Source: Prevotella multiformis DSM 16608 (lineage in GTDB: Bacteria > Bacteroidota > Bacteroidia > Bacteroidales > Bacteroidaceae). Taken from it: DNA of 64,000 bases. The stretch lies in contig NZ_GL872283.1 in the NCBI RefSeq assembly GCF_000191065.1, forward strand, positions 922,999 to 986,998. The letters are read 5' to 3'. Positions 26,944 to 35,431 of the stretch are shown one piece after another (the first letter of the stretch is position 1; every line of letters starts with the position of its first letter). The notes beneath the pieces were generated by a model. It was not told where the DNA came from. It did no database searches and saw only the letters and a program-made list of their open reading frames with translations. A program made the translations under genes and the position numbers.

Positions 26944-26975
26944 TTTGGCGGTTTCATTATTTTTTTATTACTTTG
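26944..26975 (+). promoter_or_regulatory. Promoter of the OmpA-family gene
   Basis: TTTG (26944-26947), a 20-bp spacer and TTACTTTG (26968-26975), followed by CAGCCG. The same -33, spacing, -7 and CAGCCG extension are found before the small beta-barrel gene (50960-50991). A leader of ~55 nt follows. Confidence 0.8.
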
Positions 26976-27037
26976 CAGCCGATTAAGAATGTTGATTCTA
27001 TAATTTATATTATAAATATTAATTAATTCAGAGAGAA

Positions 27038-28183
27038 ATGAAAAAGTTAGTTTTAATGTTGGCTGCAGCCTCTATGGCTGCTTCTGTATCTGCTCAGACA
27101 GTTGCAGAGAGCAAGACATTCGACAACATCTACGTAGGTATTAACGGTGGTGTTGCAACAAAGACAACAGGTCACAAGTGGTTGAGCGACCTCGACCCTA
27201 ATGCAGGTATCCGTGTCGGCCGCTACTTCACTCCGGTGTTCGGTCTGGCTGTTGAGGGTAACGCATACTTCTCAAACAAGCCTTGGGGTTCAACAGGTAC
27301 TGCCGTTCGCGCTACAAACGTCAGCCTGCTCGGTACTGTAAACCTGAGCAACTGGTTCGGCGGCTACAAGGGTGAGCCACGTGCATTCGAGGTAAGCGCA
27401 CTCTACGGTCTCGGCTGGGCACACGTGTTCACAAGCGACAAGGCTTTCAAGGAGCTTACTTCCGGTCAGCGTAACCGTATGACTTCCAAGGCTGCTCTTG
27501 ACTTCGCTTTCAACTTCGGTTCAGAGAAGCAGTGGCAGGTATATGTTGAGCCGTCAATCAACTTCGCTTTCCTGGGTCAGGCTGCAAAGAAGCACCTTGT
27601 AGTCGATCCCGCTAATCCTGGGAAGACGTATTATGCTGACTATACTAATGACTACAACTACAAGGCAGGTTCCAATGCAGGTCAGCCAGCTTACAACATC
27701 AACAACTCATTTGTACAGCTGAATGCAGGTCTCGTTTACAAGTTCAAGAACTCTAACGGTACTCACAACTTCACAATCGTTACTCCGCGTGACCAGGCTG
27801 AAATCGATGCTCTGAACGCTCAGATCAACGAGCTCCGCAACCGCAAGCCAGAGGTTATCACCAAGGAGGTTGTCAAGGAAGTTCCGGCCGTTAAGGAGTT
27901 CACCGTTTCCGACCTCGTATTCGTAACATTCGCACAGGGCAAGTATGCTCTTACAAACGACGCTAAGTCTGCTTTGAACAACATCAAGGAAGGCTCTCAC
28001 GTTCAGGTTGTAGGTACTGCTTCTCCAGAGGGTTCTAAGGAAATCAACGACCGTCTGTCTCAGGCTCGTGCCGATGTAGTTGCTGACTACCTCAAGGCTC
28101 GTGGCGTGAATGTTGACGAGGCTACTGGTAAGGGCGTACAGGGTACGACTTCTAACCGTCTTGCTGTTGTTTACGTAAAGTAA
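27038..28183 (+). CDS. OmpA-family outer membrane porin
   Basis: Abundant-type outer-membrane protein with a signal peptide ending SVSAQ. An N-terminal beta-barrel covers ~20-245. Then come a helical linker (EIDALNAQINELRNRKPEV) and a C-terminal OmpA peptidoglycan-binding domain (~300-381: VQVVGTASPEGSKEINDRLS). The domain matches the EGxx..N..LS..RA pattern. Codon use is strongly biased to GGT, GCT, AAC, AAG and GTT, unlike most neighbours, suggesting high expression; the strong promoter and terminator agree. Confidence 0.93.
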   Translation: MKKLVLMLAAASMAASVSAQTVAESKTFDNIYVGINGGVATKTTGHKWLSDLDPNAGIRVGRYFTPVFGLAVEGNAYFSNKPWGSTGTAVRATNVSLLGTVNLSNWFGGYKGEPRAFEVSALYGLGWAHVFTSDKAFKELTSGQRNRMTSKAALDFAFNFGSEKQWQVYVEPSINFAFLGQAAKKHLVVDPANPGKTYYADYTNDYNYKAGSNAGQPAYNINNSFVQLNAGLVYKFKNSNGTHNFTIVTPRDQAEIDALNAQINELRNRKPEVITKEVVKEVPAVKEFTVSDLVFVTFAQGKYALTNDAKSALNNIKEGSHVQVVGTASPEGSKEINDRLSQARADVVADYLKARGVNVDEATGKGVQGTTSNRLAVVYVK

Positions 28184-28233
28184 TCTGAAGCAACTGGTCA
28201 AGGAGGTTTATCCTTCCGACAGAATAACTATCG

Positions 28234-28270
28234 GGGATGCATCTTGTGGGATGCATCCCTTTTCTTTTTG
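28234..28270 (+). terminator. Terminator of the OmpA gene
   Basis: 10-bp stem GGGATGCATC / GATGCATCCC with a 6-nt loop followed by TTTTCTTTTT, 50 nt after the stop codon. Confidence 0.92.
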
Positions 28271-28475
28271 AGAATCAGCGTCGAAAGTCATTGTGTAGTG
28301 TGGTGTGCAGCTTTCCTGTGAAAGCTTTTCTTTTCCCTATACGGTATATCGGATATGTTCCCTCCACTGCATGATTCATTATAGAATCTCGTAGAAGAAA
28401 ACAGAACATATCCACAGGCGCTGTCGGAGAAAAGTGGAATAGAGGTTAATCAGTTGAAAAAAGGAGAAAAGGAAG

Positions 28476-29240
28476 ATGGAAAAGCTATCAAAGATTGGAA
28501 AATATGAATTTCTGGCAGAGCCGTTTCACTGCGACTTCTCCGGTCATCTGTTCATGGGGCATCTGGGCAACCATCTGTTGAATGCCGCGGATTTCCATAG
28601 CAATGAACGAGGTTACGGCATGAACTATCTCAATACCGTCCGCAAGACGTGGGTGCTGAGTAGGCTGGCCGTAGAGATGGATGATATGCCAGGGGCGTAT
28701 GACAGGTTTTCCGTTGAAACCTGGGTCGATGACGTGATGCGTTTCTTTACAAGCCGGAACTTCAGGATTACCGGGCAGGACGGTCACGTCTATGGTTATG
28801 GAAAAAGCATCTGGGCGATGATTGATGTAGAAACCCGCCAGCCAGCAGATGTTCTTTCTGTGCGTGGCGGTCTGATCAAGGATTATATTGAGAAAGAGTA
28901 TCCCTGTCCGATCGCGCAGTCATCCCGCGTGAAGATGAGCGGTGAGGCGAGTCCGGTCCGGCAGACTGATACCTGTTACAGTGATGTGGATGTCAACGGG
29001 CACGTCAATTCCGTGAAATATATTGAGCACATTCTGGATCTGTGGAATCTGGACTGGTACAGGAAGCATCCGGTCAGACGGTTTGAGATCGCTTATGTGG
29101 CCGAGTCTCATCAAGGTGACAGGCTTCATTTCTATTGTGAGCGGAGAGAGACCGATGTCGACTTCAATGTCAGAATCGCCAAGGAAGACCCGGACTGCGG
29201 AGAGACGGAAGTCTGTCGCTGCAGGGTCCTGTTTGTCTGA
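28476..29240 (+). CDS. Acyl-ACP thioesterase (FatA/FatB-like)
   Basis: Predicted to release fatty acids from acyl carrier protein. It shows two tandem hotdog domains. The first has FHCDFSGHLFMGHLGNHLLNAAD and TWVDDVMRFFTSRNFRI. The second has DVDVNGHVNSVKYIEHILD near residue 168, where N and H match the catalytic Asn/His pattern of plant-type thioesterases. Length is 254 aa. A purine-rich Shine-Dalgarno (AAGGAAG) lies directly before the ATG. It is flanked by a terminator upstream and the convergent recQ, so probably monocistronic. Confidence 0.88.
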   Translation: MEKLSKIGKYEFLAEPFHCDFSGHLFMGHLGNHLLNAADFHSNERGYGMNYLNTVRKTWVLSRLAVEMDDMPGAYDRFSVETWVDDVMRFFTSRNFRITGQDGHVYGYGKSIWAMIDVETRQPADVLSVRGGLIKDYIEKEYPCPIAQSSRVKMSGEASPVRQTDTCYSDVDVNGHVNSVKYIEHILDLWNLDWYRKHPVRRFEIAYVAESHQGDRLHFYCERRETDVDFNVRIAKEDPDCGETEVCRCRVLFV

Positions 29241-29307
29241 GGAAGTTTCACGTCGTCACCGTGTATGACGGAGACTCCACAGTTTCATTATAGGGAGACG
29301 CCGTCCG

Positions 29308-31200
29308 TCATGGCTGGAGAAGATAACTGCCTTCCATGAGTATTTCCTCCTCCAGGACCATCTCTCTCATCACTTCTCCTGCAAGATCCCAGTTGCTGTT
29401 CAGCCGGCGGACTTCGGTGACGTGGTGTCTCTTGCCGTCAGCCAGCAGTTCCAGTAGCTGCTGTCTGATCAGCTTGCGTATGGCACTGTCATCCGTGTCA
29501 GTATGTGAAAGGCACACATCACACTGTCCGCAGTCTGCCGACTTTTTCTCTCCGAAATAAAGCAGCAGCTGTCTGCTCCGGCAGATGCGTCCGTTCTGTG
29601 CGTAGTCTATCACAGAGCGGATCCTTTTTACAAACTGTTCTTTCCGGTCTTCATACACGCTTCTGTCGAGGATGACGTCCGCGCCGTCAATCCGGTCACT
29701 TCTGTATCGGACAAGCGGTGTGTTCTTTCTGGGGATGAAGTTGATGATACGTTTTTTACTCAGGTTTACAAGTATCATGTAGGTCTGGTTCCTGTCAAGC
29801 CCGGCTTCCTGCGCTATATAGCTTTCATCGACATAGCCATAATCCGAGAACAGTCCGCCGTAGTTGCGGAGAAGGGCCGTGACGACTTCATTCTCTTTGT
29901 CGCTGAGCGCATCGAGCCGGTAAAGGTCGTCACGGTTCAGCAGGAAACGGACCCGGGCCTTGGTGTCGGGGTTCTGTTCATAGTCGATATAGCCTGCCCG
30001 CTGCAGGATGGTCAGTGCGGCGCTGGCACGGATAGGGAAGTGCTTGAAGGTCGTACAGAACTTGTCTATCGGGAACTCGAAGGTACATCCGGCACCGCTG
30101 CCCACTCCAATCTGATAAAAATAAGCCAGATGTTCGTAGACGGTCTGGATATACTCCTTGGGAGGGAATGTGTCTTCTATACGTTTCTGCAGGATCCGGT
30201 TGTCGTTTCCGTTATACAGCAGTACGGCGTATGACTTCTTTCCGTCACGTCCTGCCCGGCCTGCCTCCTGGAAGTAAGCCTCCAGTGAGCTTGGGCAGTC
30301 GATATGGATCACCACACGTACATCGGGCTTGTCGATGCCCATTCCGAAGGCATTTGTCGCCACAATGACACGGATCCGGTCGTTCTGCCAGTCGTTCTGC
30401 CGTTGGTCCTTGATGGCGGGTTCCAGTCCGGCATGATACCATGTAGCGGAGATTCCCTGTCGTGTGAGCATCTGTGCGACGTCCTTTGTCCGTTTCCTGC
30501 TGCGGCAATAAACGATGGCCGTCTGGGGGATGGACTGTAGGATGTGTATCATTTCCGCATCTTTGTCCTCCGTCTGCCGGACAACATAAGCAAGGTTCTT
30601 CCGCTCAAAGCTCATGCGGAATACATTCTTCTCCTTGAAGCCTAAGCGGTCCTGAATGTCATCGACGACCTCGGGAGTAGCAGTCGCAGTCAGTGCGAGG
30701 ACCGGTACATGGGGCACCAGCTTGCGGATGTCGGCAATCAGCAGATAAGAAGGCCGGAAATCGTATCCCCACTGACTGATACAGTGAGCTTCATCAACGG
30801 TAATGAAACTGACCTTCATGTGGCGCAGTTTTATCTGGAAGATGTCAGACCCGATGCGTTCCGGTGATATATAAAGCAGTTTTGTCCTTCCGAAGATACA
30901 GTTCTCCAGGGTCGCCACGATGGCGTCACGGTGCATGCCCGAGTAAATGGCAGCCGCCGGAATACCTTGATGGCGAAGATGATCCACCTGATCCTTCATC
31001 AGGGCGATGAGAGGCGTGATGACAATACATATCCCTTCCCGGGCTAATGCCGGCACCTGGAAAGTGATGGACTTTCCTCCGCCCGTCGGCATGAGCCCCA
31101 AGGTATCCTTTCCTGCACCGATGCTCTCTATGATGTCCTTCTGGATGCCGCGGAAGTCGGGATAGCCCCAATATTGATGAAGAATGTCAAGGTAGGACAT
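29308..31200 (-). CDS. recQ: ATP-dependent DNA helicase RecQ
   Basis: 3'-5' superfamily 2 helicase in recombination and repair. Walker A is MPTGGGKSITFQVPA near residue 38. The DEAH box is VDEAHCISQWGYDFRPSY near 135, and motif VI is EAGRAGRDG near 315. A zinc-binding RQC region has cysteines in RICRSRQLL...CGQCDVC near 545-565. The C-terminus looks like a short winged-helix segment rather than an HRDC domain. The ATG at 31200 gives the usual RecQ opening; the frame extends 16 codons upstream. It lies downstream of recJ on the same strand. Confidence 0.95.
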   Translation of the reverse strand: MSYLDILHQYWGYPDFRGIQKDIIESIGAGKDTLGLMPTGGGKSITFQVPALAREGICIVITPLIALMKDQVDHLRHQGIPAAAIYSGMHRDAIVATLENCIFGRTKLLYISPERIGSDIFQIKLRHMKVSFITVDEAHCISQWGYDFRPSYLLIADIRKLVPHVPVLALTATATPEVVDDIQDRLGFKEKNVFRMSFERKNLAYVVRQTEDKDAEMIHILQSIPQTAIVYCRSRKRTKDVAQMLTRQGISATWYHAGLEPAIKDQRQNDWQNDRIRVIVATNAFGMGIDKPDVRVVIHIDCPSSLEAYFQEAGRAGRDGKKSYAVLLYNGNDNRILQKRIEDTFPPKEYIQTVYEHLAYFYQIGVGSGAGCTFEFPIDKFCTTFKHFPIRASAALTILQRAGYIDYEQNPDTKARVRFLLNRDDLYRLDALSDKENEVVTALLRNYGGLFSDYGYVDESYIAQEAGLDRNQTYMILVNLSKKRIINFIPRKNTPLVRYRSDRIDGADVILDRSVYEDRKEQFVKRIRSVIDYAQNGRICRSRQLLLYFGEKKSADCGQCDVCLSHTDTDDSAIRKLIRQQLLELLADGKRHHVTEVRRLNSNWDLAGEVMREMVLEEEILMEGSYLLQP

Positions 31201-31405
31201 GGAACTGTGAGGTCTGATTTCTGAGGTCTGGGGATATAAGTGGAACACGCAATACTTCTGCTAAAGTTACAGGAAAGGTCTCTGCCATAGAAGAGAAGGA
31301 GAGCGCAGTACACGGTCTGCCCCTTGTTTCCTCCCCGATTGTCAGAAAACCGTATCTCCTTTCGGGACAGTCCGGGAAGCGGCGTAGTCTGTCCCGGTTC
31401 TCCCG

Positions 31406-33136
31406 TCAGCTTTCATCCGTAGGCCTGATGTCCTCTATCTGCAGCTGTACGGCACCACGTTTGAAGACATTGTCCTCAATGGTGTAGGCAATATCAAACG
31501 AACGCTTGGACTTGATGTATCGCGCGGATGCGCTCTGCCCGAAGGCAATGCCGTTCATGACATTGTTCGATTTGGAATCGACCAGTTCCAGCTTGATATG
31601 TTCCTGTTCACGTCCGACGACCTTGCTTGTTCCGAAGTCGTACACATCCAATGTGCAGAAGACCGGTTTGGTATTGCCTGGGCCGAACGGGGCGAAACGC
31701 TTCAGGTCATTGTGCAGTTTCTTGGTAATATCCTTGAAGTCGATGACGGCATCTATGTCCAGTATCGCCTCACGCTGTTCGGGTTCGATATGGGTTTCGA
31801 CATAGTCCTGGAACCGTCTCCGGAACTCTTTCACATCCGACCACTTCATCGTCAGACCGGCAGCATAGGTGTGTCCGCCGAAATTCAGCAGCAGGTCGCG
31901 GCAGCTCTTGATGGCTGCATACACATCGAATCCTGCTACGCTGCGTGCCGATCCAGTCGCAAGGTTCTCGTCACGGGTCAGCACCACGGTGGGGCGGAAA
32001 TAAATCTCGGTCAGCCGCGAGGCGACAATCCCGATGACCCCTTTCTTCCAGTGCTCGTCATAGAGGACAATGCTCGACTGATGCTTCTGGCTCTCCAGGC
32101 GTGCCACGATCTGATTGGCTTCCTCGGTCATCTGGCGGTCTACGTCTTTCCGCTGTTCGTTGTATTCGTCGATGTGTTTTGCCTGTCTGAACGCCATGCC
32201 GTATTCCCTTTCAACAAGCAGGTCGACACTCTTCTTCCCGTTCTCCATGCGGCCGCTGGCATTGATGCGCGGCCCAATCTTGAAGATGATGTCGCTCATG
32301 GACAGCTCGCGGCCGTTCAGTCCGCAGATATCGATGATGGCTTTCAGACCGAGACTCGGATTCTGGTTCAACTGCTTCAGCCCATGGAAGGCAAGGATGC
32401 GGTTTTCATCCACGACAGGCACCAGGTCGGCTGCAATGCTTACGGCACAGAAATCGAGCAGGGGGATGAGCCGTGAGAACGGGATATTGTTGTTCTTGGC
32501 AAATGCCTGCATGAATTTGAATCCTACACCGCAGCCGCATAGATCCTTGAACGGATAGCTGTCGTCCGGCCGTTTCGGGTTGAGGATGGCCACGGCCGGC
32601 GGCATTGACTCGTCTGGGACATGGTGGTCGCAGATGATGAAGTCGATTCCCTGTTCCTTGGCGTAGGCGATCTCCTCGATGGCCTTGATGCCGCAATCGA
32701 GGATGATGATGAGCCTGACACCGGTCTCTTTGGCGAAGTCGATACCTTTCCGGCTCACTCCGTACCCCTCGTCGTAGCGGTCGGGGATGTAATAATCGAT
32801 GTTGGAATAGAACTGGCGCAAGAATTTATATACCAACGCCACAGCCGTACAGCCGTCTACATCGTAGTCGCCGTAGACGAGTATGCGCTCCTTGTGCCCC
32901 ATGGCATCGTTGAGCCGGTCGACAGCCGCATCCATGTCCTTCATCAGGAACGGGTTGATGAGGTCGGCAAGCTGTGGACGGAAGAACCGCTTGGCGGCAC
33001 TCTCCGTTGTGATGCCACGGCGGATCAGCAGTCCGGCGAGAATAGGGTTGATGCCCAGCTTTTCTCCCAGTTCGGCGGCGGTATGCTCCTGTTCAGCAGT
33101 GGGTGGCGTGTAGTTCCATTTGAAATTCATTTCCAA
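31406..33136 (-). CDS. recJ: Single-stranded-DNA-specific exonuclease RecJ
   Basis: 5'-3' ssDNA exonuclease of the DHH phosphoesterase superfamily. Motif I is YGDYDVDGCTAVAL near residue 82, the DHH motif is ICDHHVPDES near 155, and a DHHA1-type GGHTYAAGL is near 430. A C-terminal OB-like domain covers the last ~120 residues. At 576 aa it is normal. ATGs at 33136 and 33130 are both possible. A TACCTTTA box at 33164-33157 may be its promoter. The next gene downstream is recQ, so two enzymes of the same repair pathway are adjacent. Confidence 0.96.
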   Translation of the reverse strand: MEMNFKWNYTPPTAEQEHTAAELGEKLGINPILAGLLIRRGITTESAAKRFFRPQLADLINPFLMKDMDAAVDRLNDAMGHKERILVYGDYDVDGCTAVALVYKFLRQFYSNIDYYIPDRYDEGYGVSRKGIDFAKETGVRLIIILDCGIKAIEEIAYAKEQGIDFIICDHHVPDESMPPAVAILNPKRPDDSYPFKDLCGCGVGFKFMQAFAKNNNIPFSRLIPLLDFCAVSIAADLVPVVDENRILAFHGLKQLNQNPSLGLKAIIDICGLNGRELSMSDIIFKIGPRINASGRMENGKKSVDLLVEREYGMAFRQAKHIDEYNEQRKDVDRQMTEEANQIVARLESQKHQSSIVLYDEHWKKGVIGIVASRLTEIYFRPTVVLTRDENLATGSARSVAGFDVYAAIKSCRDLLLNFGGHTYAAGLTMKWSDVKEFRRRFQDYVETHIEPEQREAILDIDAVIDFKDITKKLHNDLKRFAPFGPGNTKPVFCTLDVYDFGTSKVVGREQEHIKLELVDSKSNNVMNGIAFGQSASARYIKSKRSFDIAYTIEDNVFKRGAVQLQIEDIRPTDES

Positions 33137-33339
33137 TTGTTTTTATTTCTGAGCGTAAAGGTACAAAAAAAAAGCCAAAGGTGAATGTAGTACGCTCAAT
33201 ATTTAGGTGATTTCTATAATCCCCGTCGGGCGGCTGTTTCTCCACTGGTACGTTGCTGATAGGAATGTCGCCGGCCCTTTGGGTTTTCCTGTCTTATGGG
33301 GTGTATTCTGTTTCCCCTTTCTTTTTCAAGGGAAATATA

Positions 33340-33945
33340 GGTTCTTCCGTTCAATGCGTGGATGCTTTTCGTATAGCTTTAACGGAAGACCCGAAGTTAA
33401 TCACTAAACAAAAACATAGCCAAGACCGTCAGCTGCCTATCCTGTTATCCTCCTCCGATACAAGAGCCTTTTCATTTTAATACATTGAAAATACAGACAA
33501 GGTTTTGAAAAACCATTACATAATTTCAAATGAATCATCTGTGAATATACAAACACGTGCGAAAAAGAAAGTCTGTAACCAGCAGTAAATCAATTAGCTG
33601 TCAAACTGTTTTTAAAAGGTGCCTGATTGGACTTCAAAAGGGCGTTGGTAAGGCTCTAAAAGAGCACCTGTTGCAAGTCAATCAGGCATCTTTTAGAAGC
33701 CAGAAGGGCATGTGTTGCCTTGCGCTGCATGAAAACAGTTTACAAATACCGATGATCGGGGAGTAAGTTGTTTGTAGAAGACGGAAAGACCTGCTGATGG
33801 ACAAGCGGCGCATCATTTTTCCTTTTCTGCATTTTATCTTGCAGTTCATCCTCCTTCTCCTTTGTAAGCCCATCCAATTCTGGACGGTCATACCATGCAA
33901 GCGCATAAGCCTTTATTTCCAATCTACGCATTTTACGGAAGAACC
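33340..33945. mobile_element. MITE-like 606-bp element, copy Y (inverted relative to X)
   Basis: Ends GGTTCTTCCGTTCAATGCG and CGCATTTTACGGAAGAACC. Read on the minus strand it aligns with copy X along its length; for example CAGATGATTCATTTGAAATT and GCTTGCATGGTATGACCGTC have near-identical counterparts. The left end carries the same ~50-bp palindrome (33340-33392) as the right end of X. No transposase is encoded. Copies X and Y flank a 7.2-kb block (OmpA, thioesterase, recQ, recJ). Confidence 0.72.
33614..33702 (+). repeat. Internal repeat module, copy in element Y
   Basis: Begins AAAAGGTGCCTGATTGGACT, contains GGGCGTTGGTAAGGCTC and AAGAGCACC, and ends GTCAATCAGGCATCTTTTAG. Same module as 25790-25876 (minus) and 51978-52061 (plus). 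Confidence 0.7.
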
Positions 33946-34033
33946 TTTCTTTTTTCCTTATAAGGGAGGACAACTGCCTGCAGGGTAGACCGTCCCTGCG
34001 CATCAGCCTTGGAGAGGACTTGCCCGAAACAGA

Positions 34034-34065
34034 CCATCCCGCCCCAGAGATTTGGAGCGGGATGG
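34034..34065 (-). terminator. Terminator of the C1B peptidase gene
   Basis: 9-bp stem CCATCCCGC / GCGGGATGG with a 14-nt loop, ~80 nt past the stop codon on the minus strand, followed by TCTGTTT. Confidence 0.65.
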
Positions 34066-34146
34066 CTTGTCGATCAATATAAGAGGGCAGGAAGCTGTCT
34101 CCATGACGGGTCATCCTGGCTGTGCTTCCTGAATCCGACAGGATTC

Positions 34147-35349
34147 TCAGAGCCCCATCTTCTTGCGGAGATCCTTTGGAATGGCGTTCTTGTTCACCAT
34201 ATAATCCATTGTATTGGCTGCGATGAAGTTCTTGGTCATGTACCAGATGCCCTTGTAGTCGCCGGTCTCCCCCCAGGAGTTCTTCACCATGTAGTACTCT
34301 TTTCCGTTCTGGTCCTTGGCGATACCGAAGATCAGCATGCCGTGGTCGTCTGTCAGCTCCCAGTTGTCGAAACGCTCCTGACGCTGTTTCTGTGTAGGAA
34401 CCACCTCCGGCACATTGACACCGAGGGAGTCGATGATGTCTTTCTTCTTGGCGTTGGAAAGGCCGAGCCAGTGCGCCATGTCACTGCCTTTCAGGCTTTC
34501 CACTTTCTTTCCGTCCACCATGTAGGCCAGTCCCTGACGGGTAAAGCCGGGTTCGCTGACATCGCCGCCCCATGCCACGGTATAGCCGTTCATGATTGCA
34601 TTGTCGATGATGCGCATCATTTCGTCCATCGGCAGGTTGTAAGACAATGGGTTGCGCCAGTTGTCCTGAACCTCTACCGGGAAACTCGTGTAGAATGGGT
34701 GGTGGGTGTAGGAGGTAATGCTTACATAGTCGCTCCAGTTCAGACCGAGACTTGCAGCGAAGCTCTTCGGGGTGTACTGCTTGCCTTCATAGGTGAAGGT
34801 CTCCGGACATTTGCCGAGATAAGCGTCAAGAATCCCCTGCAGTCCCACCTTCCACTGGCCTGAGAGTTTGTTGGCCTTGTTGCGTGCAACCGCATTCACG
34901 TAAGGTTCCAGCAGAGAGAAGAACTCATTGAAGTTGTTCAGGGAGTCACCATAGAGAGAGCCCGGGAACGGCATGGCACTCTCCGGACAGATGCCGTTGT
35001 GCTCGAGGGTGTACAGTACGTCGTATGCGGAACCGCCCTGTGCGAACTGGCAGTCGCCGTGCAGACGGATCACCTGCGTGGCACGGTCCATATAGGTCTT
35101 GTTGGCTACGAAACTCTCACAGAGGTCGTAGGTCTTCCCGGTCTTCTTCAGGATTTCCGCCTCGAAATAGCTCAGCGTGGAATAGTCCCAGCACGTACCG
35201 GAACGGTGCTGGTCCTTGATGCTGGTGATCGGAATCTGTTTTACAACTGTGAAGACAGGTTTGTTGGAGGCTGCACCTTCCTTCTTGTCTGCGGCATTCG
35301 CTCCTATCGCTGCCAAAGCGAGCACGGCTGCAACTAAAGTTTTTTTCAT
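34147..35349 (-). CDS. Secreted C1B-family cysteine peptidase (bleomycin hydrolase-like)
   Basis: Papain-fold aminopeptidase of family C1B, exported. The signal peptide is KKTLVAAVLALAAIGANA. The catalytic cysteine lies in HRSGTCWDYSTLSYFEAE near residue 53. The histidine region is probably TDDHGMLIFGIAKD near 350, and the asparagine is in YMVKNSWGETGDYKG near 368. At 400 aa it is shorter than cytoplasmic bleomycin hydrolases (~450), as expected for the secreted Bacteroidota forms. It probably degrades peptides in the periplasm for this presumed amino-acid-using anaerobe. Aminopeptidase P lies directly upstream. Confidence 0.92.
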   Translation of the reverse strand: MKKTLVAAVLALAAIGANAADKKEGAASNKPVFTVVKQIPITSIKDQHRSGTCWDYSTLSYFEAEILKKTGKTYDLCESFVANKTYMDRATQVIRLHGDCQFAQGGSAYDVLYTLEHNGICPESAMPFPGSLYGDSLNNFNEFFSLLEPYVNAVARNKANKLSGQWKVGLQGILDAYLGKCPETFTYEGKQYTPKSFAASLGLNWSDYVSITSYTHHPFYTSFPVEVQDNWRNPLSYNLPMDEMMRIIDNAIMNGYTVAWGGDVSEPGFTRQGLAYMVDGKKVESLKGSDMAHWLGLSNAKKKDIIDSLGVNVPEVVPTQKQRQERFDNWELTDDHGMLIFGIAKDQNGKEYYMVKNSWGETGDYKGIWYMTKNFIAANTMDYMVNKNAIPKDLRKKMGL

Positions 35350-35357
35350 AAGTTTTT

Positions 35358-35401
35358 AAAGAAAAGGGGTTGCCGTAGCGGGGTCTTCCCTTGCGGCAAC
35401 C
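35358..35401 (-). terminator. Terminator between aminopeptidase P and the C1B gene
   Basis: 8-bp stem GGTTGCCG / CGGCAACC followed on the minus strand by CCCCTTTTCTTT. It would end the aminopeptidase P transcript, just before the C1B start. Confidence 0.7.
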
Positions 35402-35431
35402 TTGATGAAATATTAATTATTAACGTAATTC

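Larger units (their letters stand above)
25189..27037. other. 1.8-kb non-coding region between fmt and the OmpA gene
   Basis: No credible gene. Content in order: a decayed end-like sequence at ~25269 (GGTTCTTCCGTCAAATG), the 599-bp repeat element copy X (25546-26144), an inverted repeat at 26207-26255, dispersed repeat copy B (26361-26510), and the OmpA promoter (26944-26975). Confidence 0.6.
33137..34146. other. 1-kb non-coding region upstream of recJ
   Basis: Mostly filled by copy Y of the MITE-like element (33340-33945). A terminator for the C1B peptidase gene lies at 34034-34065. No credible gene. Confidence 0.6.

Noticed and set aside
25793..33702. CRISPR-like array from the recurring CAATCAGGC modules
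   Set aside because: Copies are kilobases apart and not a regular repeat-spacer series; they belong to the MITE-like elements.
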